Assembly (NCBI RefSeq): GCF_900109365.1
Contig: NZ_FNZR01000006.1
Location: 248,001-312,000, forward strand
Length of the DNA: 64,000 bases
Source: Parapedobacter koreensis
GTDB taxonomy: Bacteria > Bacteroidota > Bacteroidia > Sphingobacteriales > Sphingobacteriaceae
Direction: 5' to 3'
The position numbers were made by a program, and so were the translations under genes. Positions within the stretch are counted from its first letter, which is position 1. Every line of letters begins with the position of its first letter. A model generated the notes under the pieces. It was not told the origin of the DNA, did not search any database, and saw only the letters and a program-made list of their open reading frames with translations. Positions 8,470-18,637 of the stretch are shown in pieces.

Positions 8470-10841
8470 AAAGACTCGACCGGATTGGCCACTGCCGCCC
8501 GCATCGACCGATACCCAACGGTCAGCGCGGCGATAGCCAACGTGATGCCAATAGCAGATAAGAAAATACCGGGTCCTATCGCTATCCGATAAGAAAAGTC
8601 CTGTAAGTACCGATCCATCCCCAGCCAAGCAATTGGTGCAGCGATGAGGAAGGCCACCAGCAACAGTCGGGCAAATTCACGACCGAAGAGCCAAAGAATC
8701 TGCGGTACCGTAGCACCCAGCACTTTCCGGACACCGATTTCTTTGGTTTTATGCAACGCCATGAATGATATTAATCCATATAATCCGAGGCAGCCGATTA
8801 AAATGGCTACGATGGAAAAGCCCTGGATGAGGTTGAGCATGATGTTGTCCAGTTCGTAAAATTCGGCGATGGATTCGTCCAGAAACTCGTAGGAATACAC
8901 ATAATCCGGATACGTTTCCTTCCATATCCGCTCAAATGCAGCCATGGAAGAAGCCAACTGCTGTCCGTTGAGTTTAATTGAACAATTGAAGTAATAAGCC
9001 GTCCACGGCATGATGCATATCGCGTCTTTTTCGCTATGGAGCGAATAATTGTAGAAATCCTTCACGACACCCACAATTGTACCTTTGTTCTCGTCGCCAT
9101 TGACCGCGATAGGTTTGCCAATGACCTCCTCGGCTGACGCAAAGTTGAGGTTTTTGACAAAGGTCTCATTGACCAGAAACTCGTTGATGGTATCCGAAGG
9201 GAAGAAATTCCGGCCGGCGACCAGCGGGATATCAAATGTAGTCAGATACCGATCATCGGCATACTTCAAGTTGATGCTCCACCGTTCGGTGTCCGGCCGG
9301 TTGTCGTAGCGGATACCTGTTGTATTATTGGTGCCGGATGCCGGCGGCTGGAAATTGAGCGATACGTTTTCCACGTTATTGATAGCCGATAGCCGGTCTT
9401 GTAGTGTTTTCATCTTCGCCGTATTCCCTACCTCGGGTATGGGCAAGGTTACGATGGCATCCTTGTCAAATCCCAAATCGGTTTCCCGTGCATAGCGAAT
9501 TTGGTTGGCAACGATGAGGGTACCAATGATTAATACTTGGGAGATGGTAAACTGCCCGATGACCAACACCCGCCGCAACGAGAAGCCGCCGATTTCCCGT
9601 TGCGTAATCTTGCTGCGCAACGCCTGTACCGGCCTGAAACCCGCCAAAACCAGTCCTGGGTAAGAGCCCGATAGAAATACCACGAACACCGCTATCGACA
9701 CCAGGAACATCGGCAATTGCCAACTGCCGAATAGGCTTAGTTGCACTTCGGTGTTGAGCAACTGGTTGATGCCTGGAAGCGTGACCATAGCAATGCCGTA
9801 GGCAATCGTCATAGCAATGAACGTAATGATGGCTGTCTCGGCGATAAACTGCCAGAACAGTTGCTTGCGGTTGCTCCCCAATACCTTTCGGACACCGATT
9901 TCCTTAGCCCGATTGATCGCTTGGGCTGTGGCTAAATTGGTGAAGTTGATGGCCGCAGTCACAATGAGGAACAAGCCGATAATAAGCAGTGCCCATAGGT
10001 AATTCTTGTTGACATAACCGTCAAAGTCGGAATTGAAATGGATGTCGTTCAGTGGTTGAAGCTTAAATTTCCAGATATCTTTATCACGGCCTTTGTAGAT
10101 GCGCTGAGGTAGCTCGGTTAACGCTTTGGTCACCTGTTCTATGGATATGCCGTCTTTTAACCGCGTATAGCATTTGGAACCCGAAAATACCCCTCCCCAG
10201 TTGTCTTCTCCACTATTGTTATTCAGCAACTCATGATACGAAGCAAAAATCTCTTCCTTAAAGTCCGTATTGTTGGGCAGATTCCTGAGGATCCCCTTCA
10301 CCACGTAGTCGCTTTGATTTCCAATCCGGAGCGTTTTGCCCATGGGGTCCGCATCGTCAAAATATTTCTTGGCCATCCGTTCGGTGAGTACAATTTCATT
10401 GGGCTGGTGGAGCACTGTACTGCTATCGCCGCGCAATAATGGGAAATCGAAGATGGCGAAAAATTCCGGTTCGGAGTAGGCAACGGATTCTTCAACAAAC
10501 CGCTTGTCGTCGCCTGCATCGGGCACAGCCACCATCACATTGCGGTAGTCTACCTTTCGTGCGGTGTATTCCGCAAAGCTGAAATCTTCGCGCAAAGCTT
10601 TACCCAACGGTCTCGGCACACCCGGTGATCGATTTATCCCGTCGTCATGCCATTCCGTGACCAAGCGGTAAATCCGATCCTGCTGCGGATGGAAATTGTC
10701 GAAACTGAGATGGTAGCTGACCATCGTGAAAATAAGTAAAGCACTGGCAATACCCAATGCTAAGCCCAACACATTGATGAATGCGTAAGACTTGTTGCGC
10801 TTAATGTTGCGCCAAGCGATTCTAAAATGGTTCTTTATCAT
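8457..10841 (-). CDS. FtsX-type ABC transporter permease, last gene of unit B
   Basis: A 794-residue permease starting [17 protein letters not shown]. The first core reads [20 protein letters not shown] instead of the usual CINFMNL, so the otherwise common Cys is absent. The second core is [15 protein letters not shown], with [11 protein letters not shown] replacing the usual LFGLAxF. It appears to end the seven-gene run that starts at 26112. The 268 bp downstream contain the truncated repeats and then the operator of unit A. Confidence 0.93.
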   Translation of the reverse strand: MIKNHFRIAWRNIKRNKSYAFINVLGLALGIASALLIFTMVSYHLSFDNFHPQQDRIYRLVTEWHDDGINRSPGVPRPLGKALREDFSFAEYTARKVDYRNVMVAVPDAGDDKRFVEESVAYSEPEFFAIFDFPLLRGDSSTVLHQPNEIVLTERMAKKYFDDADPMGKTLRIGNQSDYVVKGILRNLPNNTDFKEEIFASYHELLNNNSGEDNWGGVFSGSKCYTRLKDGISIEQVTKALTELPQRIYKGRDKDIWKFKLQPLNDIHFNSDFDGYVNKNYLWALLIIGLFLIVTAAINFTNLATAQAINRAKEIGVRKVLGSNRKQLFWQFIAETAIITFIAMTIAYGIAMVTLPGINQLLNTEVQLSLFGSWQLPMFLVSIAVFVVFLSGSYPGLVLAGFRPVQALRSKITQREIGGFSLRRVLVIGQFTISQVLIIGTLIVANQIRYARETDLGFDKDAIVTLPIPEVGNTAKMKTLQDRLSAINNVENVSLNFQPPASGTNNTTGIRYDNRPDTERWSINLKYADDRYLTTFDIPLVAGRNFFPSDTINEFLVNETFVKNLNFASAEEVIGKPIAVNGDENKGTIVGVVKDFYNYSLHSEKDAICIMPWTAYYFNCSIKLNGQQLASSMAAFERIWKETYPDYVYSYEFLDESIAEFYELDNIMLNLIQGFSIVAILIGCLGLYGLISFMALHKTKEIGVRKVLGATVPQILWLFGREFARLLLVAFLIAAPIAWLGMDRYLQDFSYRIAIGPGIFLSAIGITLAIAALTVGYRSMRAAVANPVESLRDE

Positions 10842-10846
10842 TTTTT

Positions 10847-10881
10847 CAGTGTTCAGTGATCGGTAGTCAGCGGTCTGTTGT
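10847..10881 (-). repeat. 7-bp periodic leader upstream of the 10841 start
   Basis: CAGTGTT CAGTGAT CGGTAGT CAGCGGT CTGTTGT on the plus strand: five degenerate heptads whose actual bases differ from the AGACATT leaders while the 7-bp phase is kept. Confidence 0.6.
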
Positions 10882-10973
10882 TATTACCGATCAATCATTA
10901 TAGATGTACTTGAATCTTTATCCTTGTTTCTTTTACCCTTGCCTTTCTTCGTCCACTACCGGTCACTCGCATC

Positions 10974-11052
10974 GATTCCCGCCATTGTAGACGAAACCTA
11001 TGAGACGGCAGCGAAGCCCGCCGGATCCAGTTGATGAGCAACGGCTGGAATC
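10974..11052 (+). repeat. Palindromic repeat, alpha type, 79 bp
   Basis: The left arm GATTCCCGCCATTGT pairs imperfectly with the right arm GCAACGGCTGGAATC. The core carries CCTATGAGACGGCAGCGAAGC and GGATCCAG. The right flank ATCATCCACCA is shared with the copies at 18550 and 21127. Confidence 0.75.
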
Positions 11053-11064
11053 ATCCACCACAGA

Positions 11065-11085
11065 TCATTCGTCACGCAGCGAATC
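11065..11085 (-). pseudogene. Displaced permease 3' end (DSLRDE-stop remnant)
   Basis: The minus strand encodes D-S-L-R-D-E-TGA, a second copy of the permease C-terminus, just beyond the REP-like element that now ends the 11123 gene. Its codons (GAT TCG CTG CGT GAC GAA) differ from the active end, so it is not a simple direct duplication. Confidence 0.65.
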
Positions 11086-11086
11086 C

Positions 11087-11135
11087 ATCCCGAAATGCTT
11101 CGGGATCTCGCTATGACGCGATTTACTCATCGCGT
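11087..11135 (-). repeat. REP-like palindromic element at a permease 3' end
   Basis: Two palindromes: ATCCCGAA-N4-TTCGGGAT and ACGCGAT-N6-ATCGCGT. The second spans the last codons and stop of the 11123 gene. The DSLRDE remnant lies on the other side. Confidence 0.7.
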
Positions 11136-13567
11136 AAAGACTCGACCGGATTAGCCACTGCCGCTCGGATCGCCTGCCAGCTTACGGTGAGCAAGGCAAT
11201 CATTACCGCAGCCAATCCCGCCACGGCAAATATCCACCATTGGATGTCAATGCGATAGGCAAAGTCTTCCAACCATTGGTTCATCGCCCACCAAGCAATG
11301 GGCGTAGCGATAACGATGGCAATAGCTACCAGCCGCACGAAATCTCGGGACAAGAGTCCCACAATGCCTGTGACGGTGGCACCCAGCACCTTGCGGATGC
11401 CGATTTCCTTGGTGCGCTGTTCCGTAATGAAAGCGGCCAGTCCAAATAACCCGAGGCAAGCAATTAAGATGGCCAGCGTGGCAAAGCAGGTAAAAATCAT
11501 GCCTATACGCTGTACATCACCGTACATGGTCGCAAAACTTTCGTCGAGAAACGTAAAGCGTATTGGTTGCTCAGGAGCAAATTCCTCCCATTTCGCGGTG
11601 ATAGCAGCTATAGAAGCCGACAAATTCCCGCCATTGATTTTCACAGCCATGATGCTCGGGCTGTTACCCAGAACCAAGCAGACCCCACCAACCTCGTCTC
11701 TCATGGGCTCGAAGTTGAAGTCTTCCACGACACCGACAATCGTCATCTTTTGCCGGCTATTGGTGATTTGTGCGCCAATCGGATTCGTCAGCTGCAAAGA
11801 CTTGGCGAGGCTTTGGTTGATGATGGCAGCTTCCCTGTCTGTGGCCAATTCCCGATTGAAATTTCGGCCCTCGACAAGATGGATGCCTAAGGTAGGAAGA
11901 TAATTCTCGTCAATTTGCCAGAATTGACCACCCACAGAAGGGTCGGCGTTTACCCGACCTTCTCTCCAGAACGAATTTCCGTTCCGCTTTACACCGTCCA
12001 TTTGCACGGGCAGGTAATCGCTTACCGTAACGTCCAGTACGTCTGGAAGGTTACGAATTTCGTCCTTCAAGGTAGTTACTTGCTTCCCTAGGGTATGCGT
12101 GGCTTGGATAAGCATCACCTGATCTTTGTCAAAGCCGATTTTCCGGTTCAGGATAAAGCGCATTTGCTGGTTGATGATGAGCGTGCCCACGATGAGGATA
12201 ATGGATGTGGTAAACTGAAAAACAACCAATCCGTTGCGTAGGATAGGATTTCTACTTCCCCGGCTCAACTGACCTTTGAGCACGTGTATCGGACGGAACC
12301 CCGATAGGTAGAGGGCTGGATAAAGGCCGGCGAGCAACCCAATTCCAAGGGCCGACAGGAGGATGATGGGAAGCAGCCACGGGCTGGTCCAGGGAAAAGT
12401 AAGGCGTTTGTCGGCCAACTGATTAAAGAGCGGCAGAAACAGCCACGCCAACAAGGCTCCCAAGATGATGGACAATATGCTGTAAAGTACAGACTCAATG
12501 AGAAACTGCGTGGTTAAGCTACTTCGGTATGATCCCACAACCTTCCGAAGACCCACTTCCTTTGCCCGATTTGCTGACTTGGCGGTAGATAGGTTAATGA
12601 AGTTGATGCAAGCGATTAACAAGATAAAAACAGCAATGCCACCGAATAACCAGACGAAACGGATATCTCCTTTGGCGCTGCCTTCATTATAATCGCGGAT
12701 GTCATAAGAATGAAGGTGGATACCTGGAACCGGTTGCAATAGCAGCCCGGCTGTTTCGATACTTTTGGGAATTTGATGACCTGAAGCCTTCAGCGCGGGG
12801 ATGAGGTAGTGTTCCACGTAATTTTTAGTGGTTTTCTTTTCCAATTGTCGGACATCGGTACCGGGTTTCACCTTAAAATACGTCACGTAGTTGCTAGCGA
12901 GCCAATTAGTCTGTTCGCCATCATAAAAATGGATGCCAGAGAGCGTGAGGAAAATGTCGTACCCGTATAAGTGGGAGTTAGTAGGAATGTCTTGAATGAT
13001 GCCTTTGACGACATAGGGCTTGCTTTTGTCGTTGTTCAGGTAAATTACCTTATCAATTGGATTGCTATCGGCGAAATACTTGTTTGCTTTGGAAGCAGTT
13101 AGGACTACCGTGTTGGGCTGGCTCAGCGCATACTGGCGATCGCCGTATACCATTGGCAACTGAAGGAGGTCCAACAACTGCTGATCCATGTAGATTACAC
13201 CGTCCTCGTGAGCACTTTCCGGATGGCTATCGGTAGCTACCTGATTGCTGCCAGCCCCAAAAAGCGGATTGGGAAGTAGGCGGCCCGCCTGTTCGATTTC
13301 CGGAAAGTCTGCCTTCATGGCTTCCGCAAAAGGCCCCTCAAACGAAATCCCTTTGATCACATTGCCATTGTCGGTGAATTGGCCGACAACCCGGTACAAC
13401 CGGTCGGCATCAGGATACGACTGATCGTAGCTGGTTTCATGGATGGTGTACAACGTAATGAGCATGCATGCAGCGATACTGAACGCAAAGCCTCCGATTT
13501 TGATGGCCGAATACAAGCGGTGTTTTGTCAGGTTCCGCCACGCGATTTTTAAATAATTCTTTATCAT
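11123..13567 (-). CDS. FtsX-type ABC transporter permease
   Basis: At 814 residues the longest permease of the set. It starts MIKNYLKIAWRNLTKHR; the cores are CINFINLSTAKSANRAKEVG and [20 protein letters not shown]. The first extracytoplasmic domain is enlarged (about residues 60-290) and includes SKANKYFADSNPIDKVIYL in place of the usual FGDxxPIGKxI. The C-terminal 75 residues are very close to those of the 5768 gene although the extracytoplasmic parts are not, suggesting exchange of 3' segments. The 281-bp gap downstream holds a leader, an alpha repeat and a displaced 3' end. Confidence 0.93.
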   Translation of the reverse strand: MIKNYLKIAWRNLTKHRLYSAIKIGGFAFSIAACMLITLYTIHETSYDQSYPDADRLYRVVGQFTDNGNVIKGISFEGPFAEAMKADFPEIEQAGRLLPNPLFGAGSNQVATDSHPESAHEDGVIYMDQQLLDLLQLPMVYGDRQYALSQPNTVVLTASKANKYFADSNPIDKVIYLNNDKSKPYVVKGIIQDIPTNSHLYGYDIFLTLSGIHFYDGEQTNWLASNYVTYFKVKPGTDVRQLEKKTTKNYVEHYLIPALKASGHQIPKSIETAGLLLQPVPGIHLHSYDIRDYNEGSAKGDIRFVWLFGGIAVFILLIACINFINLSTAKSANRAKEVGLRKVVGSYRSSLTTQFLIESVLYSILSIILGALLAWLFLPLFNQLADKRLTFPWTSPWLLPIILLSALGIGLLAGLYPALYLSGFRPIHVLKGQLSRGSRNPILRNGLVVFQFTTSIILIVGTLIINQQMRFILNRKIGFDKDQVMLIQATHTLGKQVTTLKDEIRNLPDVLDVTVSDYLPVQMDGVKRNGNSFWREGRVNADPSVGGQFWQIDENYLPTLGIHLVEGRNFNRELATDREAAIINQSLAKSLQLTNPIGAQITNSRQKMTIVGVVEDFNFEPMRDEVGGVCLVLGNSPSIMAVKINGGNLSASIAAITAKWEEFAPEQPIRFTFLDESFATMYGDVQRIGMIFTCFATLAILIACLGLFGLAAFITEQRTKEIGIRKVLGATVTGIVGLLSRDFVRLVAIAIVIATPIAWWAMNQWLEDFAYRIDIQWWIFAVAGLAAVMIALLTVSWQAIRAAVANPVESLRDE

Positions 13568-13585
13568 GTCTTTTTGTTTTATGCT

Positions 13586-13613
13586 TTAGGCTTATTGCTT
13601 ATAGCCTACAGCC
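13586..13613 (-). repeat. 7-bp periodic leader upstream of the 13567 start
   Basis: TTAGGCT TATTGCT TATAGCC TACAGCC on the plus strand; nearly identical to the leader at 16018, indicating copying between adjacent gaps. Confidence 0.6.
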
Positions 13614-13625
13614 TGCACCTGAAAA

Positions 13626-15995
13626 TCACTCATCCCTCAAAGACTCGACCGGATTGGCCATCGCCGCCCGTATCGCTTGCCCACCCACGGTGAGCAGGGC
13701 AATTACCACAGCCATCAATCCCGCCACAGCAAACATCCACCACTGGATATCAATGCGGTAAGCAAAATCTTCCAACCACTGGCTCATGGCCCACCACGTA
13801 ATGGGAGAGGCGATTGCGGCAGCAATTAATACCAATCGAACAAAATCTGACGACAGCAGACGCACGACGTCTGCCACTGACGCACCCAATACTTTTCGGA
13901 TACCGACTTCCCGAACTTTGACCTGTGCCATGTAAGTGGAAAGCCCAAATAACCCCAGGCAGGAGAGCAGGATAGCCACCAACGAAAATAATTTAAACAG
14001 CATTCCAGAACGTTGTTCCGCTTTATACAAGCTGTCATATGCGTCGTCAAGAAACGTATACTCAAACGGGAATCCAGCATTGTACTGTTTCCAAAGGGTT
14101 TCAACCAAAGCGATGGCATTTGCAGCATTCCGCCCACTAACCTTCACATACATCTTGTAGTTCTCTTGAGGCTGATAGCGTAACACGACAGGTTCAATTT
14201 GCTGCTTCATGGAGGCAAAATGGAAATCCTTTACAATTCCGATGATGGTTCCTTCCTTGCCCCACAAGTTGAAACGTTTGCCAATGGGATCGGAGATGCC
14301 TGCTTCCCTGATAGCTGTTTCGTTGAGGACGTAGTGTATCGAGTCAGTGGCTATTCCGCTGAAACCCTGCCCTTCTGCTAATTGCAGCCCCAAAACGGAA
14401 ACAAAGTCCTCATCGACGGACAATGGATGAATATAAAAAACTCGGTCCGATGCTTTTCCCTCCCAATCGACACCGGTCGTATTCGTTCCGATATTGATGA
14501 TGGGATCATCGGCAGTGGTGATGCCCGTTATTCCGCGCTGCTTCAATAATTCATTTTTTATCGATTGGGTATGGGGTGCCATATCCCGCATGTCAAACGT
14601 GAGCACGTGGGCCTTATCAAATCCAAGTTCTTTTTCATGGATGTAGTGGAGTTGGCGGTCAATGACAATGGTACCTGTAACCAACGTCAAAGAAGCTACA
14701 AACTGGGTCACAACCAACACTTTCCTGATAAATTCGGTATCCAAGCCGATCGCAATCTTCCCTTTGATCGCCTTCAACGGTTCAAAGGAGGATAAAAGGA
14801 GTGCGGGATATATGCCCGATAATATCAATGTGAAGCCGATAGCGGCTATAGCGATGCCCCATATGCGTGGATCGGACAACTGGAACGCAATGCTTTTGCC
14901 CGCGATACCGCTATAGACGGGTATCGAAACGTATACCAATAAGCAAGCACCTAAACCGGCGATGATAAAAGTAATTGCCGTTTCGGCCATGAACTGTATA
15001 AAAAGCTCGCTTTTTCTCGCCCCGAGGATTTTGCGCATGCTCACTTCCCTTACGCGAAGCATAGACCGTGCGGTCGATAGGTTGACATAGTTGATGGCGG
15101 AAATCACGAGGATGAGTATACCGACGATGAGGAATATCCGGACAACCTGCATCATGCCCTCGCTACCGTCGGGATTATAAAGATGCATCTTCGCCAGCGG
15201 TTGTAAGGCATAAGGATCTTTGAGGCCAATGTCTTTGTAGTGATTCAGAAGGCTCTGGGCAAGTTTTCTTTCGACCAGGGCAGGGCTTATGCCGGCATGT
15301 AGTTGTAGGAATGTAGTGTATGTGAAATTGCCGAAATCGGATTCAATGCTTCGTCCCTCCTCACCCTGTGCATATATTTCGGCATAAAGGGCCATGGGGA
15401 AAAGCATATCATATCGGATGCTGGAATTTTCGGGGAAATCTTCTACAACGCCAGTTACCACGAACAGATCGCTATTATCTGCCCGTAAAACCTTGCCCAT
15501 CGGGTTTTCTGATCCGAAATAGCGCTCGGCTGTAGATACAGTGAGTACGACGGAATGATGATCTGCAAAAGGTGCCTTAGGATTGCCATACCGCCAGGTG
15601 AAATCAAAGATGCTGAACAACGCAGGATCGGCGTAGCCCGTACTTTCTTCCTTGAATTCCTTGTCCGCATAGCTGAATAGCGAAAACTCAAAGTTGCCTT
15701 TGACCCGTGCCGCATTCCTGACTTCTGGAATTTCTTGTTGGGCAAATGTGCTTATCGGAGCATGGGAGGAACCCCACACTTGGCGATCACTACCCGTGCC
15801 CACATTGGACAACAAACGGTAGATATTTTTCTTATCACCATGAAACCGATCATAGCTTAATTCATTTTGCACCCACAATAAAATGAGTATGCCCACGGCC
15901 AGTCCCGTGGTCAGTCCAATAATATTGACGGTACTATAGAATCTGCTATTTCCCAAGCCCCTGAACGCAGTCTTAATGTGGTTATAAATCATCAT
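13626..15995 (-). CDS. FtsX-type ABC transporter permease
   Basis: A 789-residue permease; the second of two adjacent ATGs (15992) aligns best with the MIKNY starts. The first core is AINYVNLSTARSMLRVREVS, the second KVREVGIRKVLGASVADVVR. It shares with the 35746 permease the YDRFHxD start region, a PLSxxAQ-like segment, VREV/AREV instead of AKEV after the first core and a GPDG/NPDG loop before it, forming a third subfamily spread over two operons. The intergenic spacers on both sides are 55-58 bp and almost identical. Confidence 0.93.
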   Translation of the reverse strand: MMIYNHIKTAFRGLGNSRFYSTVNIIGLTTGLAVGILILLWVQNELSYDRFHGDKKNIYRLLSNVGTGSDRQVWGSSHAPISTFAQQEIPEVRNAARVKGNFEFSLFSYADKEFKEESTGYADPALFSIFDFTWRYGNPKAPFADHHSVVLTVSTAERYFGSENPMGKVLRADNSDLFVVTGVVEDFPENSSIRYDMLFPMALYAEIYAQGEEGRSIESDFGNFTYTTFLQLHAGISPALVERKLAQSLLNHYKDIGLKDPYALQPLAKMHLYNPDGSEGMMQVVRIFLIVGILILVISAINYVNLSTARSMLRVREVSMRKILGARKSELFIQFMAETAITFIIAGLGACLLVYVSIPVYSGIAGKSIAFQLSDPRIWGIAIAAIGFTLILSGIYPALLLSSFEPLKAIKGKIAIGLDTEFIRKVLVVTQFVASLTLVTGTIVIDRQLHYIHEKELGFDKAHVLTFDMRDMAPHTQSIKNELLKQRGITGITTADDPIINIGTNTTGVDWEGKASDRVFYIHPLSVDEDFVSVLGLQLAEGQGFSGIATDSIHYVLNETAIREAGISDPIGKRFNLWGKEGTIIGIVKDFHFASMKQQIEPVVLRYQPQENYKMYVKVSGRNAANAIALVETLWKQYNAGFPFEYTFLDDAYDSLYKAEQRSGMLFKLFSLVAILLSCLGLFGLSTYMAQVKVREVGIRKVLGASVADVVRLLSSDFVRLVLIAAAIASPITWWAMSQWLEDFAYRIDIQWWMFAVAGLMAVVIALLTVGGQAIRAAMANPVESLRDE

Positions 15996-16017
15996 GTTAT
16001 ATCTTTTGTTTTATGCA

Positions 16018-16045
16018 TTAGGCTTATTGCTTATAGCCTACAGCT
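16018..16045 (-). repeat. 7-bp periodic leader upstream of the 15995 start
   Basis: TTAGGCT TATTGCT TATAGCC TACAGCT, matching the 13586 leader at all but one base. Confidence 0.6.
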
Positions 16046-16050
16046 GAAAA

Positions 16051-18459
16051 TCACTCATCCCGCAAACTATCTACAGGGTTGGCCATCGCCGCCCGTATCG
16101 CCTGCCCGCTTACCGTGAGCAATGCAATCACCACGGCCGCCAATCCCGCCGAGGCAAATACCCACCAGTGGACCTCAATGTGGTAGGCAAAGTTTTCCAG
16201 CCAGTTATTCATCGCCCACCAAGCCGCTGGTGTAGCGATGATAATAGCAATAAAAACCAATCGCACGAAATCGAATGATAGCAAGCGTATGATACCTAAT
16301 ACCGATGCGCCAAGCACCTTGCGGATACCGATTTCCTTTGTGCGTTGCTGCGCGGTATAGGTAGCTAAACCCAAAAGGCCTAGGCAGGCGATGAACAGGG
16401 CCAGCCCAGAAAATACTGTAAACAATCTTCGGAACCGAAAATCCGCTTCATATTGCCGGTTAAAACTTTCATCCAGAAAGCTATACAGGAATGGCCGGTG
16501 TGGAGCCAGTTCAGACCAGATGTTGCCCAGCTTGACCAGGGTTTCAGGCAAGGTAGCCGTCTGTACCTTAAGGGTGAGAAATCGGCTGCTCATGGGTTCA
16601 AACCGGAGTGCCAACGGCTCCACCTTACGGTGCAACGACAGGTAGTTGAAGTCTTTGACCACACCGATGACCTGCCCCTCCTTGCCCCATTGTGAAAACC
16701 GCTTGCCAATGATGGCGCTGGGATCTGCATAACCCCAAAGCCGGGCAGCCGCTTCGTTAATAACCAGTGAATGAGCCGTATCTGCAGGGAAATCCCTGGA
16801 ATAAGGCCTGCCGGCTGCCATTTCGATACCGAAATGAGGGATGAAATCCACATCCACTTCAAAGAGTGATGGACCCAGCCCAGTCATTGTCCCTTCCGGC
16901 GATTCCACTTCCGTGTAAGCGTTCGGGAAATAAGCTCCCGGGACACTTCGTGACGCCGAAACAGATACCACTTCTTTTTCTTCTAAAAACCTGTTTTTAA
17001 AGGCTTCCAATTTAGCGGTAACTTGGTCATCATAGTTGAAATCGATGACTAACATCTGCGTTTGCTGGAATCCGAGATTTCGGTGCTGTAAGTGATTAAG
17101 CTGGGACAACACAATAAATGTACCGGCGATAAGGGCAATGGAGAGGCCGAATTGGAAGACCACCATACCTTTGCGTAGTGCAGCGCCTTTCGGTGTCGAG
17201 CGAAATGCCCCTTTGAGTACGGCAATAGGCTTGAAGCCAGCTAATACCAAAGCCGGATAACTGGCTGCCGCCATTCCCGTCACACCTACCGCCAGCGAAA
17301 AAATGGCCAGCGTCTGCCAATCAACCACCGCGGCCAAGGCGAAACGTTTTCCGGCAAATGCTTCCATCAAGGGCAATAAGGCGAATACTATTCCCACAGC
17401 GAAGAAAGCGGCCACGAGTACCATGACCAGTGACTCACTCATAAACTGGCCGATCAGGCTCTTCCGATCTGCGCCAACGACCTTGCGGACACCCACCTCC
17501 TTGGCCCGTTCCAAAGACCGGGCGGTTGCTAAGTTCATGAAATTGGCGCAGGCAATGCAGAGGATGAACAGCCCGATGATCGCAAAAATGTATAGGTTCT
17601 GTACGCTGCCTGTCGCGCCGGGCTGTCTATCTGCTGTAGAGTGCAGGTATGCGTCAAGTAAAGGTTCAAAACGAATGCGGTAGCTGCCATCGTCCGAAGC
17701 ATGGTGACGGTCGAGGAAGTCGGGGACTTTGGATGTCAAATGTGCAATGTCAGACCCTTCTGGTACTCGGAAATAGGTGTAAAAATCCACATATCCCCAC
17801 TCGTCAAACACTTCCGCCCAGGATTGCCGAAAGGAAGTCATGGACATTAACGCATCAAAGGTGAAATGGGAATTGGAAGGCACATCTTCCATAACGGCGG
17901 TAACGGTATAAACGCCGGGAGCTGCCCGACCTCCGGTGGCCCCACCTTCGAGAGTTTTGCCGATCGGGTTTTCATCTCCAAAGTATTTCTTGGCTGTGCT
18001 TTCAGTCAATACTGCGGAATACGGTGCTTTGAGCGCCGTCTTCGGATCGCCAGCAATCAGTTTCCAGCTGAATAGATCAAAGGCTGTCGAATCCATGTAG
18101 AAGACGCGTTCTTCCTGAAAGACTTTTTCGCCGTGTTTCAACAAAATGGAGACTTGGCCGGAGAACTGCACCACTTCTTCCACTTCTGGGAAGTCTGATT
18201 TCAACGCGGTCCCTACAGGTGCATTTCCCCACACTTGCCCGTGATAGCCCGCTCCCCCCACTTCTTTCCATTCGTGGATAACGCGGTAAATGCGATCCTT
18301 ATTCGCGTGATACTTGTCATAGGAAAGTTCGTCCCGAATATAAAGCACTATCAATAGGCAACATGCTAAACCAATGGCCAGCCCACTGATGTTAATGGCG
18401 GCATAGCCTTTATTCCTATGTAGGTTCCGCCAGGCGATTTTGAAATAATTCTTTATCAT
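16051..18459 (-). CDS. FtsX-type ABC transporter permease
   Basis: An 802-residue permease starting MIKNYFKIAWRNLHRNKGY. Cores: ACANFMNLATARSLERAKEVG (about residue 300) and RTKEIGIRKVLGASVLGIIR. The second extracytoplasmic domain carries SRSVPGAYFPNAYTEVESPEG and GKRFSQWGKEGQVIGVVKDF, the latter a form of the GxxIGVxKDF motif seen in most of the set. The tail is NPVDSLRDE with CGG and TTG codons unlike the REP-bearing genes, and no REP follows. Confidence 0.93.
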   Translation of the reverse strand: MIKNYFKIAWRNLHRNKGYAAINISGLAIGLACCLLIVLYIRDELSYDKYHANKDRIYRVIHEWKEVGGAGYHGQVWGNAPVGTALKSDFPEVEEVVQFSGQVSILLKHGEKVFQEERVFYMDSTAFDLFSWKLIAGDPKTALKAPYSAVLTESTAKKYFGDENPIGKTLEGGATGGRAAPGVYTVTAVMEDVPSNSHFTFDALMSMTSFRQSWAEVFDEWGYVDFYTYFRVPEGSDIAHLTSKVPDFLDRHHASDDGSYRIRFEPLLDAYLHSTADRQPGATGSVQNLYIFAIIGLFILCIACANFMNLATARSLERAKEVGVRKVVGADRKSLIGQFMSESLVMVLVAAFFAVGIVFALLPLMEAFAGKRFALAAVVDWQTLAIFSLAVGVTGMAAASYPALVLAGFKPIAVLKGAFRSTPKGAALRKGMVVFQFGLSIALIAGTFIVLSQLNHLQHRNLGFQQTQMLVIDFNYDDQVTAKLEAFKNRFLEEKEVVSVSASRSVPGAYFPNAYTEVESPEGTMTGLGPSLFEVDVDFIPHFGIEMAAGRPYSRDFPADTAHSLVINEAAARLWGYADPSAIIGKRFSQWGKEGQVIGVVKDFNYLSLHRKVEPLALRFEPMSSRFLTLKVQTATLPETLVKLGNIWSELAPHRPFLYSFLDESFNRQYEADFRFRRLFTVFSGLALFIACLGLLGLATYTAQQRTKEIGIRKVLGASVLGIIRLLSFDFVRLVFIAIIIATPAAWWAMNNWLENFAYHIEVHWWVFASAGLAAVVIALLTVSGQAIRAAMANPVDSLRDE

Positions 18460-18463
18460 TGTT

Positions 18464-18484
18464 CAGACATTAGACAACAGACTT
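18464..18484 (-). repeat. 7-bp periodic leader upstream of the 18459 start
   Basis: CAGACAT TAGACAA CAGACTT on the plus strand, three heptads five bases from the start codon. Confidence 0.55.
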
Positions 18485-18549
18485 GCCTATCTTTAGTTCT
18501 TTATTCCTTTATCCTTCATCTTCCTCATCACCCACCACTCATCACCACC

Positions 18550-18628
18550 GATTCAAGCCGTTGCGGACGAAACCTAGGAGACGGCAGCAAAGCGAACCGG
18601 ATCCAGTTGAGGAGGAACCGCTTGAATC
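18550..18628 (+). repeat. Palindromic repeat, alpha type, 79 bp
   Basis: Left arm GATTCAAGCCGTTGC, right arm GGAACCGCTTGAATC. The core has CCTAGGAGACGGCAGC and the hairpin variant GCAAAGC, then GGATCCAG. It lies ten bases from the stop of the 18638 gene. Confidence 0.75.
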
Positions 18629-18637
18629 ATCCACCAA

